A stretch of 64,000 nucleotides of DNA from Pantanalinema rosaneae (GCF_050753385.1 NZ_JBLZFZ010000010.1:97600-161599); one strand, 5' to 3'; numbered from the stretch's first letter, positions 1-9,921 are shown. The notes: generated by a model not told the origin, from the letters alone. Numbers and translations: made by a program.

Positions 1-378
1 TAGCTACTCAGAGAAATTAATTGGTTATGACATTCAGTAGTAATTTAGGCTGATCGATTAGCCAGGAAATTGTCATAGGCAAACAGGGTGATTAAGTGAG
101 GTTAAACTCAGATCCAGGCAAAGGGACAACCTTTCTGCTTACTTTGCCGATCCAGCATTCAACGGAATAAAAGGTGGTAGCTTCAAAACTATTAGACGTT
201 GAAACAGCAGGGAGGCGATCGATGAGTTAGAACTATTTTCAAACTATCGCTGAATTTCAGGCTATGGTTAGCACCTTTCTAACCCTCTTTCATCGCGATC
301 GTATTCATTAGCGGTCAGATCTGTTGACGAAGATACAGAGTAGGATAGTCATTTAAATCGCATCTTAGGCACACTGAT
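1..378. other. Non-coding stretch before corA
   Basis: I see no credible gene here. The only structure noticed is an inverted repeat, GGCAAAG at 117-123 and CTTTGCC at 142-148, with GATC just outside each arm; it has no T-run, so it is not a convincing terminator. The promoter of corA should lie in the second half of this stretch, but no clear -35/-10 pair stands out. Confidence 0.5.
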
Positions 379-1602
379 ATGGTTGAAAATCGGTTCCGGC
401 TTAATCCCGATCCTATAGTCGAGGATGATTCTGATGATGATGATTCCTATGTCGATTACTTCTATGACGAACCAGGTAGCGCTCCTGGAACCCTAGAAAT
501 TGACCCTGATGCCGCACCTCCCGTTATTGTCTTGATTGACTACAACGAAAATAAAGCCGTTCGACTGGAACTCACTGCACCGGAAGAATGTGCCCCGCAC
601 CTGGATACAGCATCTGTGTCCTGGGTTGATGTCAAAGGGTTGGGAAGTGAAGATATTATGCAACGGATTGGCAAGATCTTTTCACTGCATCCTCTGGTTT
701 TAGAAGATGTTGTCAATGTGCCACAGCGTCCTAAAGTTGAAGAATATGAGAACCAACTTTTGGTCATCACTCGCATGGTAACACTGAAGAAAAATGATGA
801 AGGTTTTCTCAGTGAGCAGGTGAGTTTCATCTTAGGTCAACACTATTTATTAACGATTCAAGAGGAACCAGAATATGATTCTTTTGGCTTAATTCGGGAA
901 CGAATTCGCATGAACAAAGGACTCATTCGGAAAAATGGTTCGGACTACCTTGCCTATGCCTTAATTGACTCCATTATTGATGGGTTTTTTCCAGTTTTAG
1001 AATCCTATGGGGAACGGCTAGAAGAATTAGAAGACGAGGTTGTTGCCAATCCCTCGCGACAAACCCTAGAAAAAATTCATGAGCTTAAACGGGAATTACT
1101 CACCTTACGCCGAGCTATTTGGCCACAACGAGACGCGATTAACTCACTGATTCGAGATGGTAGTAATTTGATTAGCCATGAAGTCAGAATTTATTTTAGA
1201 GACTGCTATGACCATACAATTCAAGTATTAGATATGGTAGAAACTTACCGGGAGCTAGCATCTAGCTTGATGGATGTTTATTTATCTTCTGTTAGCAACA
1301 AGATGAATGAAGTGATGAAGTTTCTTACCGTGATGTCATCGATCTTCATTCCTCTCACTTTTATTGCTGGAGTCTACGGCATGAACTTTAATCCGGAAAA
1401 ATCTCCTTTCAATATGCCAGAGCTAGATTGGTACTGGGGATATCCAATTTGCCTGGGAGCCATGTTCATTACTGGACTATTGCTCGTCTTCTTTTTCTGG
1501 CGTAGAGGCTGGTTTGAAAACTTTTCCACAATTACCACAATTCAAGAAGGCTATAGTGATAAACCTGCCAGAAAATTTATTCAGGCGATTCGTCGTCGGT
1601 AA
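379..1602 (+). CDS. corA: CorA-family magnesium/cobalt transporter
   Basis: A 407-residue member of the CorA family, pentameric inner-membrane channels that import Mg2+ (and Co2+/Ni2+). The N-terminal two thirds form the acidic cytoplasmic sensor domain; an unusually acidic start (about residues 14-30) precedes it. Two C-terminal membrane helices follow, and the first ends in the family signature YGMNF (G334-M335-N336), the selectivity motif at the pore mouth. Length is slightly above the usual 320-380 because of the N-terminal extension. The next gene starts only 5 bp downstream and is probably co-transcribed. I see no M-box riboswitch upstream. Ion preference (Mg2+ or other divalent cations) cannot be read from the sequence. 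Confidence 0.95.
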   Translation: MVENRFRLNPDPIVEDDSDDDDSYVDYFYDEPGSAPGTLEIDPDAAPPVIVLIDYNENKAVRLELTAPEECAPHLDTASVSWVDVKGLGSEDIMQRIGKIFSLHPLVLEDVVNVPQRPKVEEYENQLLVITRMVTLKKNDEGFLSEQVSFILGQHYLLTIQEEPEYDSFGLIRERIRMNKGLIRKNGSDYLAYALIDSIIDGFFPVLESYGERLEELEDEVVANPSRQTLEKIHELKRELLTLRRAIWPQRDAINSLIRDGSNLISHEVRIYFRDCYDHTIQVLDMVETYRELASSLMDVYLSSVSNKMNEVMKFLTVMSSIFIPLTFIAGVYGMNFNPEKSPFNMPELDWYWGYPICLGAMFITGLLLVFFFWRRGWFENFSTITTIQEGYSDKPARKFIQAIRRR

Positions 1603-1607
1603 CGACT

Positions 1608-2300
1608 ATGCAACTGATTATTTTTACAGGATATTTATTGTGCATTGCTTTCTTCCTGTTTTGGATCATCAGAGCGTTTAATGATGAATATACAATTCGA
1701 TTAGATGAAGCGTTACTTAAACAACAACTAGAAAATTTATCGCTACAAAACATCTTAGGAGTTAGCTTTAAATTTGAGAAGCGGTATGAGTTCGATAAGC
1801 TTAAACAATTAGCCATTAGCATTAGTAATAAGTCTAAATCCCATTCAATTTACGTAGATTGGGATTACTGTGCCCTAACCGATTTTGAAGGACGATCGCG
1901 GCGGGTAACTCGATTAGTTCCAGGTAGCACATTAGACCTGTTTCAAGAGCAAGCTTTTAGCTCGATCGCGCCTAACACCACTTTGAAAGAAACGATTACG
2001 GCTGAAGATGTTTTGAAGCGCCGAGATCCAGATCCTAAAATTCCGGTCGCGTTGGAACTGGAAGTCGTCAAAGTGTTAGTGGACATTAAAGGGCTGAATC
2101 ATCCTAAAGGCCCAGATGCGAACAAAAAAAAATACGCTCGCTTTATGCAACAAAAACAGGAGTTAGAATTTTTCCTTGAGTTAGCCTTGCGGTTGGTTGG
2201 GCCGGTCAGAACTTTAGGGGGCGATCGTGTCCATATTCTCTGTCGCTTCGTTCTGACTAAACTACCCTGGACTGCCGGACTACCCTGGAATCCCAAATAG
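1608..2300 (+). CDS. Conserved hypothetical protein, N-terminal membrane anchor
   Basis: A 230-residue protein whose function I do not recognise. Residues 1-22 form one hydrophobic helix (signal anchor without a clear cleavage site), so the remainder probably sits at the membrane surface. The soluble part is of mixed charge, with a segment around residues 45-100 that alternates short hydrophobic and charged runs and reads like a small beta domain. It starts 5 bp after corA, which suggests translational coupling, so a role near the CorA transporter is a guess from position only. The rnpB RNA begins 26 bp after its stop. Confidence 0.75.
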   Translation: MQLIIFTGYLLCIAFFLFWIIRAFNDEYTIRLDEALLKQQLENLSLQNILGVSFKFEKRYEFDKLKQLAISISNKSKSHSIYVDWDYCALTDFEGRSRRVTRLVPGSTLDLFQEQAFSSIAPNTTLKETITAEDVLKRRDPDPKIPVALELEVVKVLVDIKGLNHPKGPDANKKKYARFMQQKQELEFFLELALRLVGPVRTLGGDRVHILCRFVLTKLPWTAGLPWNPK

Positions 2301-2326
2301 CCTGCTTGAACGATTAAACTAATACC

Positions 2327-2714
2327 AGAGAGAGGAGGCGAGACGGTTGCGAACGATCACTTCGTTCGAGGAAAGTCCGGGCTTCCGAAAGACCAAACTT
2401 GCTGGATAACGTCCAGTGCGTGTGAACGTGAGGATAGTGCCACAGAAACATACCGCCGATGGAGTGATTCACTCACAGGTAAGGGTGCAAGGGTGTGGTA
2501 AGAGCGCACCAGCAGTATCGAGAGGTACTGGCTCGGTAAACCCCGGTTGGAAGCAAGGCAGTAGGAGCAACGGTTGGTCTTTTACCAGCTTCGGCAGGGG
2601 TACGCCCCTGTGAGTCCGCTTGAGGTGCTTGGTAACAAGTATCCCAGATAGATAACCGTCCCCTGGCTGCCCGTCAGTCAGATGACAGAACCCGGCTTAT
2701 GACCTGCTCTCTCT
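2327..2714 (+). ncRNA. rnpB: RNase P RNA (type A)
   Basis: The catalytic RNA of RNase P, which trims the 5' leader of pre-tRNAs. The ends form the P1 helix: AGAGAGAG at the 5' end pairs with CTCTCTCT at 2707-2714. Inside are the universally conserved blocks GAGGAAAGTCCGGGCT near 2368 and ACAGAAACATACCGCC near 2442, followed by GGTAAGGGTGCAAGGGTG and the 3' conserved block ACAGAACCCGGCTTATGA near 2685. About 388 nt is normal for cyanobacteria. A -10-like TAAACT at 2315-2320 sits seven bases before the 5' end; no good -35 was found. An open frame at 2416-2613 is only a shadow of this RNA. Confidence 0.97.
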
Positions 2715-2995
2715 TTAAAAAATTACAGCGTTCCACCCGAAATAGGCGGCTTGCTCCCCTCCAGCCAGTGTCAAGCAACACTGATTTCTGCAATAGAAAC
2801 GTGTCTGATCCCACCAGTTGATGTTTAATACTAATCTGGACTGAATATGGAATGAGTGATCCTAAACCATCGATCGCAGAGGCAATGCTGACAGTTCAAG
2901 GTTCATCCTGATGTGGCTTCCGCTCAAGACATCGATGATTTTAGGATTGCTACTAATAGAGTTAAGGTTAAGCTTCTTGGGTTGGTGGGTGAGCT

Positions 2996-4840
2996 ATGGC
3001 GTTAATTGTCCAAAAATACGGGGGAACATCGGTTGGTAGCGTCGATCGCATTCAGGCGGTCGCTCAACGGGTGCGGCGAACGGTCGAAGCAGGTAATACG
3101 GTCGTTGTCGTTGTGTCCGCAATGGGTAAGACAACGGATGGTTTAGTTAAACTAGCAAATGAAATCTCAACCAATCCCAGTCGGCGGGAAATGGACATGC
3201 TACTGTCCACTGGAGAACAGGTGTCTATTGCCCTCCTCAGCATGGCACTTCAGGAACTGGGACAACCTGCTATTTCCCTAACTGGAGCCCAGGTGGGCAT
3301 TGTGACGGAGGCAGAACACACCCGCGCCCGGATTTTACGGATTGAAACCGATCGCCTGACACGCCACTTAAATCAAGGAGCGGTCGTTGTTGTCGCCGGA
3401 TTTCAGGGCATCAGCAGCACCAATGATTTAGAGATCACTACCCTGGGACGAGGGGGGTCAGATACCTCTGCCGTTGCCCTTGCCGCAGCCTTAAAAGCCG
3501 ACTTTTGTGAAATTTACACCGACGTGCCCGGAATTCTCACCACCGATCCCCGGCTGGTGCCCGATGCTCAACTGATGACCGAGATCACCTCAGATGAAAT
3601 GCTGGAACTGGCCAGTCTGGGCGCTAAAGTTTTACATCCCCGGGCGGTTGAGATTGCCCGGAACTTTGGCGTTCCCTTAGTCGTGCGATCGAGTTGGAGC
3701 GATGAACCAGGAACCTGGGTGATCTCCTCCATACCACAGTCCCGTTCATTAGAAGGACTAGAACTCACCCGGGCAGTCGATGGGGTGGAGTTTGATACGG
3801 ATCAAGCAAAGGTTTCCCTCCTGCGAGTCCCCGATCGTCCCGGGGTCGCCGCCCGCTTGTTCGGAGAAATCGCCTCCCAGGATCTGGACGTTGACCTGAT
3901 TATTCAGTCCATTCACGAAGGCAATAGTAACGATATTGCCTTTACGGTTACCAAAGACTCCCTCAACCGCGCCGAAGCCGTCGCTAATGCCATTATTCCC
4001 GCTCTGTGTGGCGGTCTGCCAGTCTCCCCGGATGGGGCAGAGGTGATGGTGGAGCAACAGATTGCGAAGGTAGCGATCGCAGGAGCGGGGATGATTGGTC
4101 GTCCTGGGGTCGCCGCCCAGATGTTTGCCACCCTGGCAGAGGCAGGCATCAATATTCAAATGATCTCTACCTCAGAGGTCAAAGTCAGTTGTGTGATTGC
4201 CCAGAATGATTGTGATCGCGCGATCGCGGCCCTCTGTCGGGTGTTTAATGTGGAACAATCCGCCCTACATCAGCCCCTGGCAGACCCGAACCCCCACGAA
4301 ACCACTGATCTACCTCATATTCCTACCCCGCCACCACCGGTGCGAGGAGTGGCACTTGATCTGAAACAAGCTCGTCTCGCCATTCGCCATATCCCCGATC
4401 GACCCGGTATGGCGGCTAAAGTGTTTCAACTCCTGGCAAGCCACAATATTAGTGTGGACATGATTATTCAGTCCCAACGCTGCCGAGTAATGCAGGGTGT
4501 AACCACTCGGGACATTGCCTTCACCGTCGCCCAGATGGATGCCGAAGCGGCTCGTTCAGCTCTAGAAAGCGTTGCCTCGGAACTGGGATTTAGCGAAATT
4601 GTGGTTGATCCAGCGATCGCCAAGGTCAGCATCGTTGGCTCGGGGATGGTGAATCAACCGGGGGTCGCGGCTCGGATGTTTGAGGCGTTAGCGAAGCAAC
4701 AAATTAACATTCAGATGATCGCCACGTCAGAAATTAAAATCAGTTGTCTGGTTGCCGAAGCGGATGGAGTCCGAGCCTTACAGATCATCCATACCGCGTT
4801 TGGGCTATCGGGGAGTCAGAAGATTCAAGTTCCTGCCTGA
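2996..4840 (+). CDS. lysC: Aspartate kinase with four ACT domains
   Basis: Phosphorylates L-aspartate with ATP, the first committed step to lysine, threonine, methionine and isoleucine. The amino-acid-kinase domain covers residues 1-250, with the signature KYGGTSVG at 7-14. Four ACT modules follow, starting near residues 271, 357, 459 and 542; modules one and three share the DRPG-(V/M)AA pattern, two and four the pattern G-(A/S)-GM-PGVAA, so the regulatory half is a duplicated ACT pair. This 600-residue, four-ACT layout is typical of cyanobacteria, where the enzyme is feedback-inhibited by lysine and threonine. ATG start at 2996. The next gene starts 7-25 bp later. Confidence 0.96.
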   Translation: MALIVQKYGGTSVGSVDRIQAVAQRVRRTVEAGNTVVVVVSAMGKTTDGLVKLANEISTNPSRREMDMLLSTGEQVSIALLSMALQELGQPAISLTGAQVGIVTEAEHTRARILRIETDRLTRHLNQGAVVVVAGFQGISSTNDLEITTLGRGGSDTSAVALAAALKADFCEIYTDVPGILTTDPRLVPDAQLMTEITSDEMLELASLGAKVLHPRAVEIARNFGVPLVVRSSWSDEPGTWVISSIPQSRSLEGLELTRAVDGVEFDTDQAKVSLLRVPDRPGVAARLFGEIASQDLDVDLIIQSIHEGNSNDIAFTVTKDSLNRAEAVANAIIPALCGGLPVSPDGAEVMVEQQIAKVAIAGAGMIGRPGVAAQMFATLAEAGINIQMISTSEVKVSCVIAQNDCDRAIAALCRVFNVEQSALHQPLADPNPHETTDLPHIPTPPPPVRGVALDLKQARLAIRHIPDRPGMAAKVFQLLASHNISVDMIIQSQRCRVMQGVTTRDIAFTVAQMDAEAARSALESVASELGFSEIVVDPAIAKVSIVGSGMVNQPGVAARMFEALAKQQINIQMIATSEIKISCLVAEADGVRALQIIHTAFGLSGSQKIQVPA

Positions 4841-4847
4841 ACCTTAA

Positions 4848-5933
4848 TTGATCACTGATCTATCCATGCTGCCTCTTCTAGAACAGATTGAAGCGTACTT
4901 GCAGCAAGAGGTGTCGCCTCATGCGATCACCCTGGATCATGATCCTCAGATCCTCGGAACCGCTTTAAAGGGATTGGGCGATCGGGGATGGTTAGCCCTC
5001 CGAGTTCCCGAACGGTGGCAGGGATTAGCGGTTTCCGAGGAGATGTTTCGCAGCGTACAGGAATTGATGGCACGTTACTCTGGAGCCCTAGCCTTTCTGC
5101 AAGCCCAGCATCAAAGTGCCGCCAGTCTGCTGTGTCACAGTGATAACGCCTGCCTCCAGCAGACCTATTTACCCCAAATGGGCAATGGGCAAGTGCTGGT
5201 GGGTGTAGGATTCTCTCATTTACGTCGCCGCCATCCCCCCCTTAAAGCTACACCTGTGCAGGGAGGCTATCAGCTAGAGGGAACTGTCCCCTGGGTCACA
5301 GGCTGCGGTTACTTTCAAGCCTTGATTGTGGCGGCACTCTTGCCCGATCAGCAGGTCGTTTATGGGATGGTGCCATTCACGCCAACTATTCAGACAGAGG
5401 GCGGCAGGATTGACTTCTCACCACCCATGCCATTAGCGGCTCTCACTGCGACTAATACCGTCACGGCTCAGTTCAATCACTGGTTTCTACCGCCGGAACA
5501 GGTCGTCCTGGTGAAACCGATCGCTGCGATTCAGCAAGCTGACACCCTGAATGTGCTGCACCACAGTTTTTTCGCGATCGGGTGTGCTAGAGCCGGACTG
5601 GATCTGATTCAAACCACAGTGACCCAGAACCCCCTTGACTTTATTCAAGCCGCCTATCACCAGTTGCATCAGGAATGGCAAGCCTGCCGATCGGCAATCT
5701 TCGCGGCTGACTCCCAACCCTATGAGGAAAAGCTAAAACTTAGGGCATGGGCGATCGACTTGGCCGTTCGCTGTGCCCACGCCGCTGTTACTGTCTCTAG
5801 CGGGGCAGCCAACCATATTCATCATGCTGCCCAACGGATTTATCGAGAGGCGCTCGTTTTCACCGTTACCGGTCAGACTAGGGAGGTTATGGCAGCCACC
5901 CTAGCCCGACTGACTCGACATCCTACTTGTTAG
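4848..5933 (+). CDS. Acyl-CoA dehydrogenase-like flavoprotein, catalytic Glu missing
   Basis: The 361 residues follow the acyl-CoA dehydrogenase fold: an alpha-helical N-terminal part, a middle beta domain with the FAD-proximal stretch WVTGCGYF, and a C-terminal helical part ending in RIYREALVFTVTGQT. In true acyl-CoA dehydrogenases this last segment holds the catalytic glutamate (YEGT); here the aligned position is threonine (about T341), so dehydrogenation of acyl-CoA is doubtful. Related enzymes without this Glu include DszC-type flavin monooxygenases. The open frame begins at a TTG (4848); an ATG at 4866 is equally likely. It follows lysC closely and overlaps the 3' end of infB, convergently, by 11 bp. 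Substrate unknown. Confidence 0.75.
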   Translation: MITDLSMLPLLEQIEAYLQQEVSPHAITLDHDPQILGTALKGLGDRGWLALRVPERWQGLAVSEEMFRSVQELMARYSGALAFLQAQHQSAASLLCHSDNACLQQTYLPQMGNGQVLVGVGFSHLRRRHPPLKATPVQGGYQLEGTVPWVTGCGYFQALIVAALLPDQQVVYGMVPFTPTIQTEGGRIDFSPPMPLAALTATNTVTAQFNHWFLPPEQVVLVKPIAAIQQADTLNVLHHSFFAIGCARAGLDLIQTTVTQNPLDFIQAAYHQLHQEWQACRSAIFAADSQPYEEKLKLRAWAIDLAVRCAHAAVTVSSGAANHIHHAAQRIYREALVFTVTGQTREVMAATLARLTRHPTC

Positions 5934-8900
5934 GAGATAAGGTGCGCCGCTTGGTAATCATCCGGTACGCCTCAATGATATCGCCCATTGCCCAATCATT
6001 GAAGTCATCAATCCCAATACCACACTCATACCCAGCGTTGACTTCCTTAGCATCCTCCCGCATCCGCTTCAAGGAATCCAGATTGCCTTCATAGATGACA
6101 TTGTTGCCATCACGGCGAACCCGAATCTTGCAATTACGAATCACCTTGCCAGACTGGATGTAACACCCAGCCACAGCCCCTCGACCAACCGCAAAGACCG
6201 CCCGTACTTCTGCCTGACCCAAAGCTTCCTCAATCAACTCCGGTTCTAGCAGACCTTCCATTGCCGCCTGAATATCATCCAGTAGCTTGTAGATGATGTT
6301 GTAATCCCGCACATCCACACCGGCCTGGTCGGCTGCCTGCCGCGCTCCTGTCGCCAGGGTAGTGTTGAAGCCAATAATCACCGCATCGCTGGCCGCCGCT
6401 AGATCAACATCCGTTTCGGTGATTTCACCAGGAGCCGCATACAGGACTCTGACCTGAACTTCATTCTGAGGCAGTTGCCGCAATGAACCAAGAATCGCTT
6501 CTACCGATCCCTGAACATCGGCTTTCAGCACCAGGTTCAGTTCCTTCAACTCACCTTCCTGAGCCCGCGCCGACAGGGTATTCAGACTAACCCGACGAGA
6601 CGACATAGCCTGTAACAACCGAGACTGACGCTGCTCATCGGTTCGCGAGGAAGATACGGCACGCGCATCCTTCTCATCCGAGAAGACATCAAACTCATCA
6701 CCTGCCGCTGGCACATCCCCTAAACCGAGTACCTCAACCGCAAAGGAAGGATTCGCTTCCTTCACGCGATTGCCCCGATCGTCTACCATGGCTCGGACTT
6801 TGCCAAAGACGGAACCAGCCACCAGCACATCTCCGACTCGGAGAGTCCCGTTTTGCACCAATAGAGTTGCCACGGGTCCCTTGGCTTTGTCCAGGTGAGC
6901 TTCAATCACTGTGCCCTTCGCCGGACGATCGGGATTGGCATACAGTTCTTCAACTTCCGCCACCAGCAGAATCATTTCCAACAGAGTATCTAGATTTTCA
7001 CCCGTTAGAGCACTGACAGGAACCATAATGGCATCGCCGCCCCACTCTTCCGGAACCAGACCATACTCGGTGAGTTCCTGCTTCACCCGATCGGGTTGGG
7101 AGTCTTCCTTATCCACCTTGTTGATCGCTACGATGATCGGGACTTCAGCCGCTTTCGCATGGCTGATCGCTTCAATCGTCTGAGGTCGAACCCCATCATC
7201 AGCCGCCACCACCAGAATGGCAATATCTGTGACCCGCGCCCCCCGTGCCCGCATAGCGGTAAAGGCTTCGTGACCCGGCGTATCCAGGAAAACAACCTGT
7301 TGTTCTACACCGTTATGCTCCATATCGACATGGTAAGCCCCAATATGCTGGGTAATCCCACCGGCTTCCCCCTGAGCGACCTTCGTCTTACGAATCGAAT
7401 CCAGAAGTGTGGTCTTACCGTGGTCAACGTGTCCCATAATCGTCACCACCGGCGGACGACGCTGGAGGCTTTCCAGGTCATTTGCATCCAACATCTCTGT
7501 GATCTTACGAGCTTCAGAAGCCTTCTCCTCAGTTTCCACCACGACCCCTAGCTCTTCAGCCACCATCGTAGCCGTTGCCAGATCAAGGGTTTGAGTAATT
7601 GTGGCGGCAATTCCTTTAAAGAAGAGGGTTCTAATGATATCCGTCTCCGGTACCACCATGATGTTAGACAACTCTTGCACTGTCAGATTACCGGTCAGTG
7701 TAATCTTTTCTGGCTTTTCAACTTTGACTTCCTGATCGCGACGATCGCGACGATCGCGGAAACTGGTCGCTTTCTTCTTCGCCGTAATTGGGGCAGCCGC
7801 CGGTGCTTTAACTGGAGCCTGACGTACCATCGACTTGGGTTTAGCCGGACGCACTAACGACAAGCTAACCTGCATCGGAGAATCGGCATCATCTTCGTCG
7901 CCCTCTTCCAGCAGGATATCCAAATCCTCATCTTCGTCGAGTTCAGTTTGAATTCGCCGTTTTGTCTTAGCTCCCGCCTTAGCGGCCACCTTACTGGGAA
8001 ACTCCCGACCTTCTTCTTCTTCTTCCCAGTCTTTGGTTTTCTTAGACAGACGAGGTAATGTTGGTCGCGCCTGCAATTCAATCAGCGAGGCGGCTGGCTG
8101 AGTTCCATCCCCTTCAGTTTTACTCTTACCAATTTTCAGCACCGAGCCGTCAGATAAATCACGATTCCGGTCTGGTGCTTTGGCATCCACACCCCCAGCT
8201 GCCGCATCTGCCCGCACCGGGCGCGGACGACGTAACTCAACGATCGTCTGCTGCGGTCGAGAGGGCGGCGCAGGCTTGTGGTCAGATTGCTTGGCGGCTG
8301 GCTGCTGCCGACTAGGATGGGAGGGTTGTCGAGCCGGAGCAACAGGTCGCGGCGGCGACTGCGACGGTCGAGTTGAAGTCTCACCACTATCTTCCCCTCG
8401 ACTTTGTGAGGGTTTAGCCTGTGCGACTGATGCTTCTTCCTGAAGCGATTGCTCTTGCCGGGGGCGCTTCAGAATTGGGCGATTCGACAAGTTCGATCGA
8501 GCCACAGTAGGAGCAGCTTCAGGTCGCTGAGGCGGCACCGCTAGTTCTGGTTGGGGCAAGGGATCAACCGCCATTGATGGTTCTTCTTCCAGTTCTGGCT
8601 CAGGCTGAACCTCTGGGGTAATTTCTTCAGCCCGAGGCAGCTCTTGCTCCAACACTTCCTCAGGTGCAGCAATAGCCTCTGGCACAGGTAGAGGTTCACT
8701 ACTCACAGGCTGAGTAGGACGGTTCGGTGGCGCAGCGACCGACTGAGGAGATACGGGTTCTGCCTGGTTCACCGGAGGTGTAGTAGCTGGAGGAGTCGCA
8801 GGTTGAGGAGCCGCCGCATAACTAGCAGGTGGTGTAGGAGGCTCTGGACTGGCAACCGGAACCGGACGAATTGATGGCTTACGAATTTCCAGAATTTGTT

Positions 8901-9171
8901 GCTTCTTCTGCACAGGAGGCACTATTTTCGGTTTCGATTCGGCAGTTGGATGATTAGCCCCATGACGGGGGGCGGCTGGCTTCACAGAGGTAGGGTGAGT
9001 AGCAGCATATTTCTCAGCAGCGGATCGAATCCGCTCTGCTTCAGAATCGGTGATTGTACTACTGTGGCTTTTGACCGAAATATTTAGTTGCTCGCAGACT
9101 GCCAATATATCTTTGTTATCCAAATTTAATTCCCGTGATAGCTCGTAAATTCTGACCTTACCGCTGTTCAT
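5923..9171 (-). CDS. infB: Translation initiation factor IF-2
   Basis: The GTPase that brings fMet-tRNA to the 30S subunit and promotes subunit joining. From the N-terminus: the IF2_N domain (GKVRIYELSRELNLDN), a linker of roughly 400 residues rich in Pro, Ala, Gln and charged residues, then the G domain with G1 motif GHVDHGKTT near residue 580, NKVD as G4, and the C-terminal fMet-tRNA-binding domains. The long linker is usual in cyanobacteria. The frame is open to 9189, but the ATG at 9171 gives the family N-terminus MNSGKVRIYELS and has GAGAGGGA just upstream, so I chose it. It is the last gene of the rimP-nusA-ylxR-infB set and is separated from ylxR by 447 bp. Confidence 0.97.
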   Translation of the reverse strand: MNSGKVRIYELSRELNLDNKDILAVCEQLNISVKSHSSTITDSEAERIRSAAEKYAATHPTSVKPAAPRHGANHPTAESKPKIVPPVQKKQQILEIRKPSIRPVPVASPEPPTPPASYAAAPQPATPPATTPPVNQAEPVSPQSVAAPPNRPTQPVSSEPLPVPEAIAAPEEVLEQELPRAEEITPEVQPEPELEEEPSMAVDPLPQPELAVPPQRPEAAPTVARSNLSNRPILKRPRQEQSLQEEASVAQAKPSQSRGEDSGETSTRPSQSPPRPVAPARQPSHPSRQQPAAKQSDHKPAPPSRPQQTIVELRRPRPVRADAAAGGVDAKAPDRNRDLSDGSVLKIGKSKTEGDGTQPAASLIELQARPTLPRLSKKTKDWEEEEEGREFPSKVAAKAGAKTKRRIQTELDEDEDLDILLEEGDEDDADSPMQVSLSLVRPAKPKSMVRQAPVKAPAAAPITAKKKATSFRDRRDRRDQEVKVEKPEKITLTGNLTVQELSNIMVVPETDIIRTLFFKGIAATITQTLDLATATMVAEELGVVVETEEKASEARKITEMLDANDLESLQRRPPVVTIMGHVDHGKTTLLDSIRKTKVAQGEAGGITQHIGAYHVDMEHNGVEQQVVFLDTPGHEAFTAMRARGARVTDIAILVVAADDGVRPQTIEAISHAKAAEVPIIVAINKVDKEDSQPDRVKQELTEYGLVPEEWGGDAIMVPVSALTGENLDTLLEMILLVAEVEELYANPDRPAKGTVIEAHLDKAKGPVATLLVQNGTLRVGDVLVAGSVFGKVRAMVDDRGNRVKEANPSFAVEVLGLGDVPAAGDEFDVFSDEKDARAVSSSRTDEQRQSRLLQAMSSRRVSLNTLSARAQEGELKELNLVLKADVQGSVEAILGSLRQLPQNEVQVRVLYAAPGEITETDVDLAAASDAVIIGFNTTLATGARQAADQAGVDVRDYNIIYKLLDDIQAAMEGLLEPELIEEALGQAEVRAVFAVGRGAVAGCYIQSGKVIRNCKIRVRRDGNNVIYEGNLDSLKRMREDAKEVNAGYECGIGIDDFNDWAMGDIIEAYRMITKRRTLSPNK

Positions 9172-9618
9172 CCAGTCTTCCCTCTCCATCCCTATCCTGT
9201 TTTCACATAGTTACCTATCGCTTTCACTAAAACGACATCGCATCCTTTGAGCTTTAAATGTTCATCATTTGCCGTCATTGGCGATCGCAGGCTACTTAGG
9301 CAGATGTCTGCTTAACCCGCCCTGCAATCTGGTAGATCGCATCTACCTGTGAACGTCCCCTTTCAATTTTGCACAAATTTCTTGAGGCTGTGACTGGGCT
9401 AAAGTTAGAACATTGTTGAGTATCTGGCTCAACTTCACGTTTCTCTGATTCATTCACCTTGAGTAGAACCGGATATGAGACTCCATTGCATCGTTCAGGT
9501 TGTTCTCATGACGATTGACTTACTCATTTGGGTGCATTATAGCCCTCCAACTGCCGAAACCATACCCAGTCTACCTAATCTACAGGGATGCAGTCTATAA
9601 CCATCCCAAATCCCTATT
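9172..9618. other. Long gap between ylxR and infB
   Basis: In related operons ylxR and infB are usually close together; here 447 bp without a credible gene lie between them. The stretch holds one HIP1 site near 9280 and a consensus -10 hexamer on the minus strand (separate entry). If that promoter is used, infB has a 5' leader of some 350 nt. I could not fold it or recognise a known RNA family in it. Confidence 0.6.
9536..9541 (-). promoter_or_regulatory. Candidate -10 box of an internal infB promoter
   Basis: The minus strand reads TATAAT, a perfect -10 hexamer, in the gap before infB. At the proper distance upstream (about 9559-9564) I find no good -35 match. An internal promoter here would uncouple infB from nusA, but this is inference from one hexamer. 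Confidence 0.35.
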
Positions 9619-9921
9619 TTAACGCTCTGTCTTGATTTGATCCACAGATGACTCCAGCCCTTTAGATGGCGGCTGTGCCACCAACCGTTGTTGAAGCGAT
9701 CGGAAGATAGTTTCCGGAACCGTAGCTTTCAACACTCGTCCCAGTCTACCCTTCTTTTGAGCGAACTGGAGACATCGCTCATCAGGACAAAGATAGGCGG
9801 ACCGCCCCATCCCCCTGTCTAACTGCACCTGATGGGACGGATAAATTCGGACAATCCGCCAAAAGGTAGATTTATGGTCAACTTTTCGGCAACTAACACA
9901 ACAGCGGTAGTTGGGTTTCAT
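9619..9921 (-). CDS. ylxR: YlxR/RnpM-family RNA-binding protein (DUF448)
   Basis: A small basic protein of the YlxR family encoded between nusA and infB in most bacteria; family members bind RNA, and the Gram-positive homologue RnpM was reported to modulate RNase P. The N-terminus RRCVSCRK-like block appears as YRCCVSCRKV, and the central GRGRSAYLC-like block as GMGRSAYLCPD, with the conserved basic KKGRLGRVL after it. The frame extends to a GTG at 9930; the ATG at 9921 gives the usual start MKPNYR and is chosen. About 100 residues, normal for the family. nusA ends 75 bp upstream of it. Confidence 0.9.
   Translation of the reverse strand: MKPNYRCCVSCRKVDHKSTFWRIVRIYPSHQVQLDRGMGRSAYLCPDERCLQFAQKKGRLGRVLKATVPETIFRSLQQRLVAQPPSKGLESSVDQIKTER

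Noticed and set aside
2416..2613. 65-codon open frame
   Set aside because: Lies wholly within the RNase P RNA gene.
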